DNA of 64,000 nucleotides from JADJXV01 sp964527785 (GTDB lineage: Bacteria > Bacteroidota > Ignavibacteria > Kapaibacteriales > UBA961), in NCBI GenBank assembly GCA_964527785.1, contig CAZGNO010000010.1, forward strand, positions 3,538 to 67,537, given 5' to 3'. Below, one piece after another: positions 36,691 through 45,380 of this stretch. Under the pieces are notes generated by a model. It had not been told where the DNA came from. It saw nothing but the letters and a program-made list of their open reading frames with translations, and ran no database searches. The position numbers were made by a program, and so were the translations under genes. How positions within the stretch are numbered: position 1 is the stretch's first letter; the number at the start of each line of letters is the position of its first letter.

Positions 36691-38733
36691 TCAGCCGAAT
36701 GCTTCCAAAGCAAAACGAGAAAAATGGAGGGATTTGCTGAGTGCTTTTGCTGCCTTTTTATATCGTGCAGCTTCTTGAGGTTGTGATTTCTGCATCAAAA
36801 GCGCAATGTTGGTAATGGTGAGCAAGCGGTATTCATTGGAGAGTTTTGTGGCTATTTCGGCGGCTTGATGCAGATAACTCCAGCCGGCAGCTGTTTCGTG
36901 TGCGATGACAGAAATAATTGCAAGAGTATTGAGAGCCATGCAATGGGTTTCAAGATTCGGATAGGACTCTAAGATAGAAAGGCAATTCAGGCAATGCTCA
37001 CGCGCTCTGGTAATATCATCAAGTTCTATGCGTGCTTTGGCAGCTAATACCAAAAGCCGTGCATAGCCGGAATTCGATTGTCGGAGATCATTGAGAGAGT
37101 TTTCTGCAAGCTCTGCTGCGTCTTCAAATCTTCCTTCGTGATATAATGTGATGACATCCGCCTGAACGGATTCAATATCAGTTTCAACGGTTAATATAGG
37201 TGTATCATCACCTGAACCTTCTTTTGTTATGGAAGTACCCTCAATTGAATTAAACAGAGTGTTAAATTCACGAGTGACCTCCGGACTTTCAGATGCGGGC
37301 GTATTGATTGCAACAAAATGCTCGTGAGCTTGTTGTGCAATCGCAATACTTCCTAATTCTCCGGCAGCTTGGGCAGCAACGGCGAGCATTGAACGTGCGG
37401 CAGTATCATTTCCCGATTCGTGATGATGTGCTGCCAAGTAGGGGGCAATTAATCGTTTAGTATGGCTGTCCGCTTCTTCATAATGCTTGCTCAGGAGCAT
37501 GGCAATTTGGTCATGGATAGCGGTTTTTTCTTCATATTCCAAGAGGTTATGAAAATGCTGCTGATAAAATGACTGTCCGAATTGATAGACTGTTGTTTTT
37601 ACTCCATAACGGGTGTGTGCCCCTATACTGTGAATAATTCCAGTGCGCTGTTGAAGAATCCTCAATTTTTTAATAACGGTAACTATATCAGTATTCATCA
37701 AACGCGAAAGTATAAATGCTGTGCATTCATTACCTTCGGCACTACATAAACTGAGTATATTGCGTTCTTCTTCCGAAAGCAGTTCGACTAATTTACCGAA
37801 GGCAGCATGGACTGATGCCGGAACTAACTCACCTTTCAAAAATTCGTCAGAAAGATTCCCCGAAGCGTCAAACGGACTAACACGCTCGAAATAATGGAGA
37901 AATTCGATTACAATTTGTGGAATTCCGCCGGATTTATTCCAAAGCCACTGTTCAAATTCAATATGACGTTTGTATTTAGGGAGTAATGTCTCGCAAACCG
38001 ACGCTATATCCAAAACAGAGAACGGAGTAATATCAAATTGAATAATGCTCTTGCCGTTTGGCTTCCACTGCTTTACAAGCGACATCAATGGTAGAAGCCG
38101 TTCATTAACCATACTGGGGCGATAGCTCACCACAATCATAATCGGCAAGCCGGCTATTTGCTCTGCAAACTGCGATAACAATTCAACCGAATCGGCATCG
38201 CTCCACTGCATATCGTCTAGGAATAATACGAGCGGATTCTTGGATGAATAGTCTTTTAAAAGCTCAAATACTTCTCCAACCACATTTTTTGTTTTAGAAG
38301 AAGTTGCTTTTTCTTTCTTGAAATCCCGTACATCCTTTCCGATTTCCTTTACTGCATAAATAGCGTCGCCTACAAAAGGCAATATGGTTAACACCGACAT
38401 TCCGATATTAAACACAAGTTTCTTGTGTGCAGATTTTGAATCATTTACAGACAATTCTTCCAAAACTCGAACAAATGGGTGAAGTGGCTGCAGATTCCCA
38501 ACTTGAAAATTTCCGACAGGAGATTGACATTCTACTAAAACCGTTACTGCTCCTGTCTTCGAAATGGTTTCATGAACAAACGCCTTCAAAAGAGCAGTTT
38601 TACCATAACCGGATTCAGCAGGAAGGAATATGAGTGTTCCTTGCTTCTTGCTTAGACGCGCACGGGCACTGCGCAATATTTCGATTTGCGCAGTGCGTGC
38701 TATAAGAGGTATCGTTTTCTCGGAAGAAGCCAT
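36691..38733 (-). CDS. STAND/AAA-type ATPase with C-terminal TPR-like helices
   Basis: A 680-residue protein. The N-terminal NTPase has a P-loop A-E-S-G-Y-G-K-T (39-46) and Walker B L-V-L-F-L-D-D-M-Q-W-S-D (168-179), typical of AAA_16/STAND signalling ATPases, then a sensor-type V-V-S-Y-R-P. A hydrophobic insert at 108-127 (FNIGMSVLTILPFVGDAIYA) lies between the two. The C-terminal half is helical, TPR-like repeats of the MalT/AfsR type, without a DNA-binding or enzymatic effector domain. Its start is 21 nt past the end of the last ABC permease gene, so it is probably the fourth gene of the efflux operon. It could sense a signal for the exporter; this is inference. Confidence 0.75.
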   Translation of the reverse strand: MASSEKTIPLIARTAQIEILRSARARLSKKQGTLIFLPAESGYGKTALLKAFVHETISKTGAVTVLVECQSPVGNFQVGNLQPLHPFVRVLEELSVNDSKSAHKKLVFNIGMSVLTILPFVGDAIYAVKEIGKDVRDFKKEKATSSKTKNVVGEVFELLKDYSSKNPLVLFLDDMQWSDADSVELLSQFAEQIAGLPIMIVVSYRPSMVNERLLPLMSLVKQWKPNGKSIIQFDITPFSVLDIASVCETLLPKYKRHIEFEQWLWNKSGGIPQIVIEFLHYFERVSPFDASGNLSDEFLKGELVPASVHAAFGKLVELLSEEERNILSLCSAEGNECTAFILSRLMNTDIVTVIKKLRILQQRTGIIHSIGAHTRYGVKTTVYQFGQSFYQQHFHNLLEYEEKTAIHDQIAMLLSKHYEEADSHTKRLIAPYLAAHHHESGNDTAARSMLAVAAQAAGELGSIAIAQQAHEHFVAINTPASESPEVTREFNTLFNSIEGTSITKEGSGDDTPILTVETDIESVQADVITLYHEGRFEDAAELAENSLNDLRQSNSGYARLLVLAAKARIELDDITRAREHCLNCLSILESYPNLETHCMALNTLAIISVIAHETAAGWSYLHQAAEIATKLSNEYRLLTITNIALLMQKSQPQEAARYKKAAKALSKSLHFSRFALEAFG

Positions 38734-38754
38734 TTATTTAGAATTACCCGATAA

Positions 38755-39921
38755 TTACGAAGCCCGTAGGGCATTGACAATCGGAAGTCTGAATGCTCGA
38801 ATTGACGGTAGAAACCCGCCGACAAATCCCATTAAGAGGGAAAATAGAAGTGAAGCAACTATAATCCACCATGTTAACGCAAACGAAAATGCGAGTTCGG
38901 AGAACGAACTGAAATTGAGAGTTGAGATGCTTACAAATTGCAAAGAGGTAGCAAACAGCAAGCCAATGCACCCTCCGATGAGCGATAATGTAAGTGATTC
39001 AAACAAAAAAGCAATTAATATACTTGATCTCCTAAAGCCGAGCGCTCGCAATGTACCAATCTCTACAGTACGGTTCGCCACTGCACCATACATGGTAATC
39101 ATAGCACCGATCATCGCCCCTACACTGAAAATGACAGTAATGAAAATTCCTAAGATACCGATAAACCATGCCATCATTTCAGACTGCTCTTCAAAGTATT
39201 TTTTCTCAATTTTTGGTTCGAACTGTTGCAAACGCGGCTCTTTTGCAAATGCTGTTTGGATTGCATCAAATGCATCGAGATTTGCAAGTTTGAAAGTAAT
39301 GGTAGAATAGGAACTGCGATTAAAAGCAGCGAGAAGCTGTTCTGCATCGCCCCACATTTCAGATTCGAAGCCACTGCCATTTGCTTCAAAAATACCTACA
39401 ATTGTCCATTCATCACCGGCAAACTTTACTTTTCCACCAACATTTGATCCTTCGAAATTATTGGCAGTTGACTCGCCGACAATTAGTTCACGTGAACCGA
39501 AGTTAAAAAGACGACCTTCTTTTAGTTTTACCTGAGGGCGCAACACAAAGGCAGAAGGGGCAACTGCTCGAACAGTAACATTACTTAAACCGCCACTTTT
39601 CTTATTAAGATTAATAACTACTACCGGCTCTCCTGATGCAATTGGTTTGCCGTCAGCAGCTTTTGCAATACCGGGTAAAGAAAAAATTATATTGGCAGTT
39701 TCGCGGTCAATAATACTAGAAATTTCTCCTTGAGAAGATTTTCTTGTTACGATAACATTGTCATCTGCTCCTGTAGAGGCGAGGGTTTTATTAACGCCAT
39801 AAGCCATCATTAATACGGCAGCAAATACAAAAACGACAAGGGCAATACCACCAAGAGTAATTGAGGTGGTAAGTCGCCGTGTCCAAAAATTACGAATAAT
39901 ATATTTGAATGGGATTTTCAT
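38755..39921 (-). CDS. ABC transporter permease, FtsX/MacB type (second)
   Basis: A 388-residue permease with the MacB-type layout. A first span (about 13-40) is followed by a large periplasmic domain (MacB_PCD, about 45-240), and then three C-terminal spans form the FtsX domain (G-I-L-G-I-F-I-T-V-I-F-S-V-G-A-M-I-G-A, V-E-I-G-T-L-R-A-L-G-F-R-R-S-S-I-L, ending N-A-L-R-A-S). The E-I-G-x-L-R-A-L-G motif is the ATPase-contact loop. It probably pairs with the upstream permease and the LolD-like ATPase as an exporter that moves lipids, lipoproteins or drugs out of the inner membrane. Confidence 0.9.
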   Translation of the reverse strand: MKIPFKYIIRNFWTRRLTTSITLGGIALVVFVFAAVLMMAYGVNKTLASTGADDNVIVTRKSSQGEISSIIDRETANIIFSLPGIAKAADGKPIASGEPVVVINLNKKSGGLSNVTVRAVAPSAFVLRPQVKLKEGRLFNFGSRELIVGESTANNFEGSNVGGKVKFAGDEWTIVGIFEANGSGFESEMWGDAEQLLAAFNRSSYSTITFKLANLDAFDAIQTAFAKEPRLQQFEPKIEKKYFEEQSEMMAWFIGILGIFITVIFSVGAMIGAMITMYGAVANRTVEIGTLRALGFRRSSILIAFLFESLTLSLIGGCIGLLFATSLQFVSISTLNFSSFSELAFSFALTWWIIVASLLFSLLMGFVGGFLPSIRAFRLPIVNALRAS

Positions 39922-39968
39922 AGCTAATTAGAAATAAAAGAGTTGAACTTCATATCAAAAAAGGGACT

Positions 39969-41129
39969 CTATCCTATATGTCGTAGTCCGTTGACAATTG
40001 ATGTTTTCAAAGCACGCTGGATTGGAAAAATTGAGGCCACAAATCCAACAGCTAAAGCCGAAGAAGCCGCAATAATGATAGTTGAATTCTCAATGTTGAA
40101 GATAGGGAAAAACCCTTTAGGCATAAATGCTTCGAATGCAGCGACAAAAGGAAAGAGAATTCCCAAACCGAGCGCACCGCCAATTACTGAAATAATAAGC
40201 GATTCTCCGGCTATGAATGAGATAAGATGCCCCCCCTGAAATCCTAACGTTTTCAATACGGCATATTCACGTGTTCGTTCACGGGCAGACATAATCATCG
40301 TATTACCCAAAACCAACATTATAATACCGATGATCACAAAAGCCATTATATTCATTCCGGAAATGATTGCTCCCGAAGAAGCAACGAACCCTTGCTGGAA
40401 AGCACGTTCAGTTTCAGTTTTTGTTTCTGCGCGTGAATTTTTAAAGAGGGCATCAATTTGCTCAGAAATAACGGCTGATTTTGAAGGGTCTTTGATTTTT
40501 ACAACGTACCAGCCGATTTGTCCGGCTCGTTCAGGCATTTCGACCTTCATTCTCTCATCAATATACTGCCAGTGAAAAAGCATCTGAGTTGCATCAACTG
40601 TTTTATCCCTTGGAGTATAAATCCCACGAATCGTAAACTGCCACCTTCCCGGATAAATATCTCCGTCCAAATTCATATTGTCACCAACTTTTAGATTGAA
40701 TTGCTTTGCAAGTGCTTCACCAATGATACAAGAATTACGCTCTTTAATAAAAGTTTCTTTGCTCTCCTTCGATACTAAAAACTCAGGGTAAGTTTCAAAA
40801 ACGGTTTCAGGGTCACACGCCATTCTGGAAAAAAAGTTCTTTTTATCAATATAAACTCCTCCAAACCACATAAACGGCGTAACAACCTCTACTCCCGGTA
40901 CTTTGGCAATTTGTTCACGGTCTGCATACGGCAGAGGGAAAATAAATGAAACCGCCTGACGAGTTATGAGACGATTGGCAGATGATGCTTCTACTCCTGC
41001 ATTCCAAGCCGTTACGACCGTGCGTAACAATCCGAACGCCATTACCGCAATAGAAATTCCTACGATAGTAAGTAAAGCGCGCAGCTTATGACGAAAGGCA
41101 TTTTTGAAGATAATTTTTAGAATTTTCAT
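39969..41129 (-). CDS. ABC transporter permease, FtsX/MacB type (first)
   Basis: A 386-residue paralogue of the next permease. N-terminal span after K-N-A-F-R-H-K-L-R-A-L-L-T-I-V-G-I-S-I-A, periplasmic domain to about 250, then the FtsX part with A-R-E-R-T-R-E-Y-A-V-L-K-T-L-G-F-Q-G and three spans. Two different permeases after one ATPase suggest a heterodimeric transmembrane unit. It starts 20 nt after the ATPase gene; the second permease starts 47 nt after it. Confidence 0.9.
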   Translation of the reverse strand: MKILKIIFKNAFRHKLRALLTIVGISIAVMAFGLLRTVVTAWNAGVEASSANRLITRQAVSFIFPLPYADREQIAKVPGVEVVTPFMWFGGVYIDKKNFFSRMACDPETVFETYPEFLVSKESKETFIKERNSCIIGEALAKQFNLKVGDNMNLDGDIYPGRWQFTIRGIYTPRDKTVDATQMLFHWQYIDERMKVEMPERAGQIGWYVVKIKDPSKSAVISEQIDALFKNSRAETKTETERAFQQGFVASSGAIISGMNIMAFVIIGIIMLVLGNTMIMSARERTREYAVLKTLGFQGGHLISFIAGESLIISVIGGALGLGILFPFVAAFEAFMPKGFFPIFNIENSTIIIAASSALAVGFVASIFPIQRALKTSIVNGLRHIG

Positions 41130-41149
41130 AGTTTTATTGCTCCTTTATA

Positions 41150-41824
41150 TTATCCGAGTAAATCGCCTTTTTCTAAATGACGAGTAATTGTTGCACGTTC
41201 TGCTGCACTTGGGTCGTGTGTTACCATAACTATAGTTTTGTTAAACTCTTTGTTCAGCCGTGTGAGCAGGGTCATGATTTCCTCGGCAGACTTCTTATCA
41301 AGGTCTCCGGTTGGTTCGTCAGCTACTATTATTGAGGGATCGGAAGCAATCGCACGGGCGATAGCAACCCGTTGCTCTTGTCCACCGGAAAGTTGTTTGG
41401 GATAATGGTTCATTCTATCGCTCAAGCCAACTACCGACAATGCGAGCTCAACTTGACGTTTGCGTTCAGCTTTGGTAAGTTTGGTAAGAGTAAGTGGAAG
41501 CTCTACATTCTCAAATGCAGTAAGAACAGGAATCAGATTATAGAATTGAAAGATAAACCCAACCTTTGATGAACGCCACTTGGCAAGTGCAGTTTCGCTG
41601 AGAGTACTGATATCAGTACCGCCAACTAAAATTCGTCCTTTAGAAGGGCGATCTATCCCTGCTATTAGATTTAAAAGCGTTGTTTTACCCGAACCTGACG
41701 GACCCATCAACGCAATGAATTCACCTTCCGGGATTTCTAATGATACATTATTCAGCACCGGCACAGACATTTTGTCTCGTTGATACGTTTTCGAGACGCT
41801 TTCAATAGTAATTGCATTTGCCAT
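41150..41824 (-). CDS. ABC transporter ATP-binding protein, LolD/MacB type
   Basis: A 224-residue ATPase. Walker A G-P-S-G-S-G-K-T, signature L-S-G-G-Q-E-Q-R-V-A-I-A-R-A, Walker B S-I-I-V-A-D-E-P-T-G-D-L-D and the switch His in V-M-V-T-H-D-P. The R-S-S-K-V-G-F-I-F-Q-F-Y-N-L-I-P motif is typical of the LolD/MacB subfamily, which drives FtsX-type permeases. The ATG at 41824 starts the family's usual N-terminus (MANAITIESVSKTY). An upstream frame to 41887 would run through the promoter and operator, so it is rejected. First gene of the ABC operon. Confidence 0.94.
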   Translation of the reverse strand: MANAITIESVSKTYQRDKMSVPVLNNVSLEIPEGEFIALMGPSGSGKTTLLNLIAGIDRPSKGRILVGGTDISTLSETALAKWRSSKVGFIFQFYNLIPVLTAFENVELPLTLTKLTKAERKRQVELALSVVGLSDRMNHYPKQLSGGQEQRVAIARAIASDPSIIVADEPTGDLDKKSAEEIMTLLTRLNKEFNKTIVMVTHDPSAAERATITRHLEKGDLLG

Positions 41825-41862
41825 AATACTAGCTCTTTGTTTGTAAATAATAAAATATTTGG

Positions 41863-41899
41863 CAAAATTAGGGAGTTTTACTGACAACTGTATGTCAGT
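41863..41899 (-). promoter_or_regulatory. Promoter and 20-bp operator of the ABC exporter operon
   Basis: On the minus strand, TAATTTTG (complement of 41863-41870) is preceded, after exactly 9 nt, by the dyad ACTGACA-N6-TGTCAGT (41880-41899). The dyad sits where the -33 region should be. It matches the site at 42172-42191 in 18 of 20 positions in the same orientation. Confidence 0.75.
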
Positions 41900-42171
41900 T
41901 ATTGTTTTTTTACAAATAAAATGAGTTTTTTTTGCTTAGTTGAAGCATACTAATGGTAATAAACGGTTTGAAATCACAATGTCATACTATGTGGCATTGT
42001 TCACCACGCAGATTTATAGAATGGGCATTAATAGTCTAAATTCGTATAAAGAAAACAAATTACTTATGCAGAACAATCAGATTATGGACTTTTGATGTAT
42101 TTTTGTGTTCACATGATTATATCACCTCGAATGAAATCAATCACATTATTTTTTTAGGATACCTTTTCATT

Positions 42172-42208
42172 ACTGACATAGAGCTGTCAGTTAGGGGTCG
42201 TAATTTTG
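42172..42208 (+). promoter_or_regulatory. Promoter and 20-bp operator of the GyrI/VOC/MATE gene set
   Basis: The dyad ACTGACA (42172-42178), N6, TGTCAGT (42185-42191) is followed after exactly 9 nt by TAATTTTG (42201-42208), 62 nt before the ATG at 42270. The arrangement is the same as at the divergent ABC operon. A further TATTTTTG at 42098-42105 might be a second start site. Confidence 0.75.
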
Positions 42209-42269
42209 CTTTTGATATGCCGAAATTAATCGGCTTAACGTTTTTTTTAACAAATGGAAAGGGCAAGCT

Positions 42270-42752
42270 ATGCTGTCGCCAACTTTTAAAGAGCTTGGTG
42301 CAAAAAAAGTAGTCGGATGCGCTATCTATACCTCAGGGACTCAAACCGATTTCCCGAATATTTGGGATGTATTTATAAAGAGAATTAATGATGTTCCCAA
42401 TGTTGTGAATCCGACGGTTAACTATGCTATTGAATTCTACGGACAAGAATTCATGAGTGAGAGCAAATGGTTCTATATGCCGTGTGTAGAAGTTAGTTCA
42501 TTTGATGACATTCCGATGATCATGGTTGCCAAATCAATTCCGGCAGCACGTTATGCGGTATTTGAACATATAGGAATTGTTTCCGGTATTCCCGACTTAT
42601 ACACAAGAATTTATAAAGAATGGCTTCCGGCTTCAAACTTTGAATTAGCATTCGATTTCGATATGGAGCTTTATGACGAGCGGTTCACGGGAATGGACGA
42701 TCCTGAATCTGCTATGGAAATTTATGTTCCTGTTCGTGAAAAATCTGTTTAG
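42270..42752 (+). CDS. Stand-alone GyrI-like/AraC effector-binding domain protein
   Basis: A 160-residue protein with the GyrI-like fold (also found as the drug-binding domain of BmrR and Rob). Strand V-V-G-C-A-I-Y-T-S-G-T, middle Y-G-Q-E-F, the pair A-A-R-Y-A-V-F-E-H-I-G-I-V-S-G-I-P-D-L-Y-T-R-I-Y-K-E-W-L-P-A-S-N, and a terminal M-E-I-Y-V-P-V. It has no helix-turn-helix. Stand-alone members bind, and some hydrolyse or sequester, small hydrophobic toxins. First gene of the set with the 20-bp operator. Confidence 0.8.
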   Translation: MLSPTFKELGAKKVVGCAIYTSGTQTDFPNIWDVFIKRINDVPNVVNPTVNYAIEFYGQEFMSESKWFYMPCVEVSSFDDIPMIMVAKSIPAARYAVFEHIGIVSGIPDLYTRIYKEWLPASNFELAFDFDMELYDERFTGMDDPESAMEIYVPVREKSV

Positions 42753-42812
42753 TGTGGAAAACAAAAAATATTTATAGTACTTAATTATTAACAATGTAGA
42801 AAGAGTATAACA

Positions 42813-43250
42813 ATGACAACAATCAATCCTTATTTGAACTACAACGGTACAGCCGAAGAAGCGTTTAACTTGTATAAATCAGTGTTTGGCGGTGAATTCG
42901 GTGTGGTAGCCCGTATGAAAGATACACCTCCGCAACCGTGGATGGAAAATTTATCGGAGAGTGATCAAAACAAAATCATGCACATATCTTTAACTCTCCC
43001 TAACGGTAGTGTTCTGATGGCTTCCGATGTTTTGGAATCATCTGGATTTACAGTTGAGCCGGGTAATCTTTACAATCTTTCAATCACTGCAGAAAGTGAA
43101 GAAGAAGCTGACTCTATTTTCAAAGCACTTTCAGAAGGCGGAACTGTTCGTATGGCTATGGAAAAAACATTTTGGGGTGCATACTTCGGAATGTGTACCG
43201 ATAGATATGGTATTCAATGGATGATAAATTATGATTATCCTCGCGAATAA
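42813..43250 (+). CDS. PhnB-like VOC-superfamily protein
   Basis: A 145-residue vicinal-oxygen-chelate-fold protein. It opens I-N-P-Y-L-N-Y-N-G-T-A-E-E-A-F-N-L-Y-K-S-V-F-G-G-E and ends with W-G-A-Y-F-G-M-C-T-D-R-Y-G-I-Q-W-M-I-N-Y, the PhnB/YkcA pattern. Members include glyoxalase-like and antibiotic-binding proteins; no specific ligand can be assigned. Co-directional with its neighbours, 60 nt after the GyrI-like gene. A second VOC gene follows. Confidence 0.85.
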   Translation: MTTINPYLNYNGTAEEAFNLYKSVFGGEFGVVARMKDTPPQPWMENLSESDQNKIMHISLTLPNGSVLMASDVLESSGFTVEPGNLYNLSITAESEEEADSIFKALSEGGTVRMAMEKTFWGAYFGMCTDRYGIQWMINYDYPRE

Positions 43251-43395
43251 GTTGCTGCAATAGTGAAAGATATTGTAGAATCGTCTGAAAACGGGGCGGG
43301 GAAGTATAGCTATATCCCGCCCGTGTTCATAGGAGATTGCATTAAATTTAACAGGTACAGTTAAGAATTAATTTCAACACAATATAGAATACAAA

Positions 43396-43920
43396 ATGAA
43401 CTCTTCCGATAATTCATCCGTTTCGGATACTCCAAGTTTTTTAAGTACTCAAAAAATCACAACATTTCTGACATTCAATAATCAAGCAGAAGATGCTTTG
43501 AATTTTTATACTTCAGTTTTTAAAGATTCAAAAGTCATTCAAAAAACGGTCAATAATGATGAAAGAGTAGGAAAAGTTGGAGCGATGTTAATTGCAACTC
43601 TCGAGCTTTTCGGTCAAAAATTCATGCTTTTGAATGGTGGTCCAAGTTTTACATTTACTCAAGGGTTTTCACTTATGGTAAATTGTGATACTCAGGAAGA
43701 AATTGATGAATATTGGGAAAAGCTAACCGCTGATGGAGGAAAAGAGGTAGCGTGCGGCTGGCTTACCGATAAGTTCGGAGTCTCTTGGCAAATTGTACCA
43801 TTAATTATGGGTAAACTTATGAGTAGTGGAGACCCTGAAAAATCTAAAAGAGTAATGGGTGCTATGATGCAAATGGTTAAACTTGATATAGCGGCACTGT
43901 TGAAAGCATACGAAGGGTAG
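43396..43920 (+). CDS. PhnB-like VOC-superfamily protein (second)
   Basis: A 174-residue protein of the 3-demethylubiquinone-methyltransferase-like VOC family: K-I-T-T-F-L-T-F-N-N-Q-A-E-D-A-L-N-F-Y-T-S-V-F at the start, G-Q-K-F-M-L-L-N-G-G-P-S-F-T-F-T-Q in the middle, and C-G-W-L-T-D-K-F-G-V-S-W-Q-I-V-P. It differs clearly from the first VOC protein, so this is not a recent tandem copy. A GC-rich hairpin with a bulge lies in the 145-nt gap before it (43291-43324). 24 nt separate it from the MATE gene. Confidence 0.85.
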   Translation: MNSSDNSSVSDTPSFLSTQKITTFLTFNNQAEDALNFYTSVFKDSKVIQKTVNNDERVGKVGAMLIATLELFGQKFMLLNGGPSFTFTQGFSLMVNCDTQEEIDEYWEKLTADGGKEVACGWLTDKFGVSWQIVPLIMGKLMSSGDPEKSKRVMGAMMQMVKLDIAALLKAYEG

Positions 43921-43944
43921 TTCTATAAAATATAATTTAATAAA

Positions 43945-45342
43945 ATGACATCACAAACTAACACAAGTACAATTTCAAAAATAATATCTATAATTAAAGA
44001 ATCACTGAGCAGCGAAGAGCGGGATTATACGCAAGGAAGTATTAGAAACGCTGTGTTTCTACTGGCAATCCCGATGATTTTAGAACTGAGTTTAGAAGGT
44101 GTATTTGCATTAGTTGATATATTTTTTGTAGGTAAACTTGGTCCTAATGCAATTGCAACCGTGGGATTGACTGAATCAGTTATTACAATAGTATATTCGG
44201 TTGCCATTGGAGTAAGTGTAGCTGCAACGGCAATTGTAGCTCGAAGAATCGGTGAGAAAGACATGGAAGCGGCATCTCATGCGGGAGCACAATCTCTTAT
44301 TGTTGCAATGATTGTAACTGTAATTACTACAATTCTGGGATTGCTTTTTGCAGGAGATATACTAGCGTTGATGGGGGCAAGTGAAGATGTAGTTCGAGAC
44401 GGGAGTATATTTACCCGTATTATGTTCGGCGGAAGTGCCGGGATTATGTTACTATTTATAATAAACGGTATCTTTCGTGGTGCTGGGAATGCTGCTATAG
44501 CTATGAGAAGTTTATGGATAGCAAGTCTTATCAATATCATTTTGTGTCCGATTTTTATTCATTTTTGGGGGTTGAAAGGCGCTGCTATTGCGACTGTCAT
44601 TGGCAGATGTTCTGGGGTAGTGTACCAGTGCTGGCATCTGTTCAGAGGTAAAGGTAATCTCAGATTGCTTAAATCTCATTTTAAGTACGACACTGAAGTT
44701 GTCAAGTCAATTATCACTATCGGCTGGCCTGCAACATTCCAATTTCTTATTGCCAGCGGAAGCTGGATAATACTTGCGCGGTTAGTGGCTGAGACAGGAG
44801 GTACGGAAGCATCGGCAGGGTATCAGATTGCTGTTCGCAATTTTGTGTTCTTTATTTTGCCTGCTTGGGGATTGAGTAATGCTGCAGCAACATTGGTCGG
44901 ACAAAATCTTGGTGCTAAGCAAATTGAAAGGGCAGAACAAAGTGCACTGCTTGCTGCAAAATACAATAGTATTTTTATGGGATTTGTTATGCTGCTGTTC
45001 TTGTTTTGTGCTGCGCCGATTGTTCATTTTTTTACTGATGATGAAGCAGTTGCTCGATTCGGGATTTTGTCTCTGCAAATTATCGGGTCAGGATATATTT
45101 TCTACGGTATCGGGATGGTGATTACTCAAGCATTGAACGGTGCCGGTGACACAAAAACACCTACTGTCATCAACCTGATTTGCTTTTGGTTGATTCAAAT
45201 TCCTCTTGCGTATCTTCTTGCTAAAGGATTATTGCTTCAATCAACAGGAGCATTCATTGCCATTCCTGTTGCAGAATCATTACTGGCAGTGATTGCTTGG
45301 TATTATTTCAAAAAAGGAAAGTGGAAAACTGTGCAAGTATAG
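43945..45342 (+). CDS. MATE-family multidrug/Na+ (or H+) antiporter
   Basis: A 465-residue, twelve-span exporter. Diagnostic stretches: R-N-A-V-F-L-L-A-I-P-M-I-L-E-L-S-L-E-G (first span), G-L-T-E-S-V-I-T, S-V-A-A-T-A-I-V-A-R-R-I-G, R-G-A-G-N-A-A-I-A-M, and a mirrored second half with A-G-Y-Q-I-A-V-R and T-L-V-G-Q-N-L-G-A-K-Q. Members of this family expel cationic drugs and dyes. It is the likely effector of the operator-controlled set. Confidence 0.93.
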   Translation: MTSQTNTSTISKIISIIKESLSSEERDYTQGSIRNAVFLLAIPMILELSLEGVFALVDIFFVGKLGPNAIATVGLTESVITIVYSVAIGVSVAATAIVARRIGEKDMEAASHAGAQSLIVAMIVTVITTILGLLFAGDILALMGASEDVVRDGSIFTRIMFGGSAGIMLLFIINGIFRGAGNAAIAMRSLWIASLINIILCPIFIHFWGLKGAAIATVIGRCSGVVYQCWHLFRGKGNLRLLKSHFKYDTEVVKSIITIGWPATFQFLIASGSWIILARLVAETGGTEASAGYQIAVRNFVFFILPAWGLSNAAATLVGQNLGAKQIERAEQSALLAAKYNSIFMGFVMLLFLFCAAPIVHFFTDDEAVARFGILSLQIIGSGYIFYGIGMVITQALNGAGDTKTPTVINLICFWLIQIPLAYLLAKGLLLQSTGAFIAIPVAESLLAVIAWYYFKKGKWKTVQV

Positions 45343-45380
45343 AAGTGATGAATGTATAAACAATTAATGAGGTGGTTTCT

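Noticed and set aside
41825..41887. An N-terminal extension of the ABC ATPase
   Set aside because: It would translate the promoter, and the ATG at 41824 starts the conserved family N-terminus.
43291..43324. A GC-rich hairpin between the two VOC genes
   Set aside because: The stem has a bulge and no T-run follows, so a terminator is not supported.
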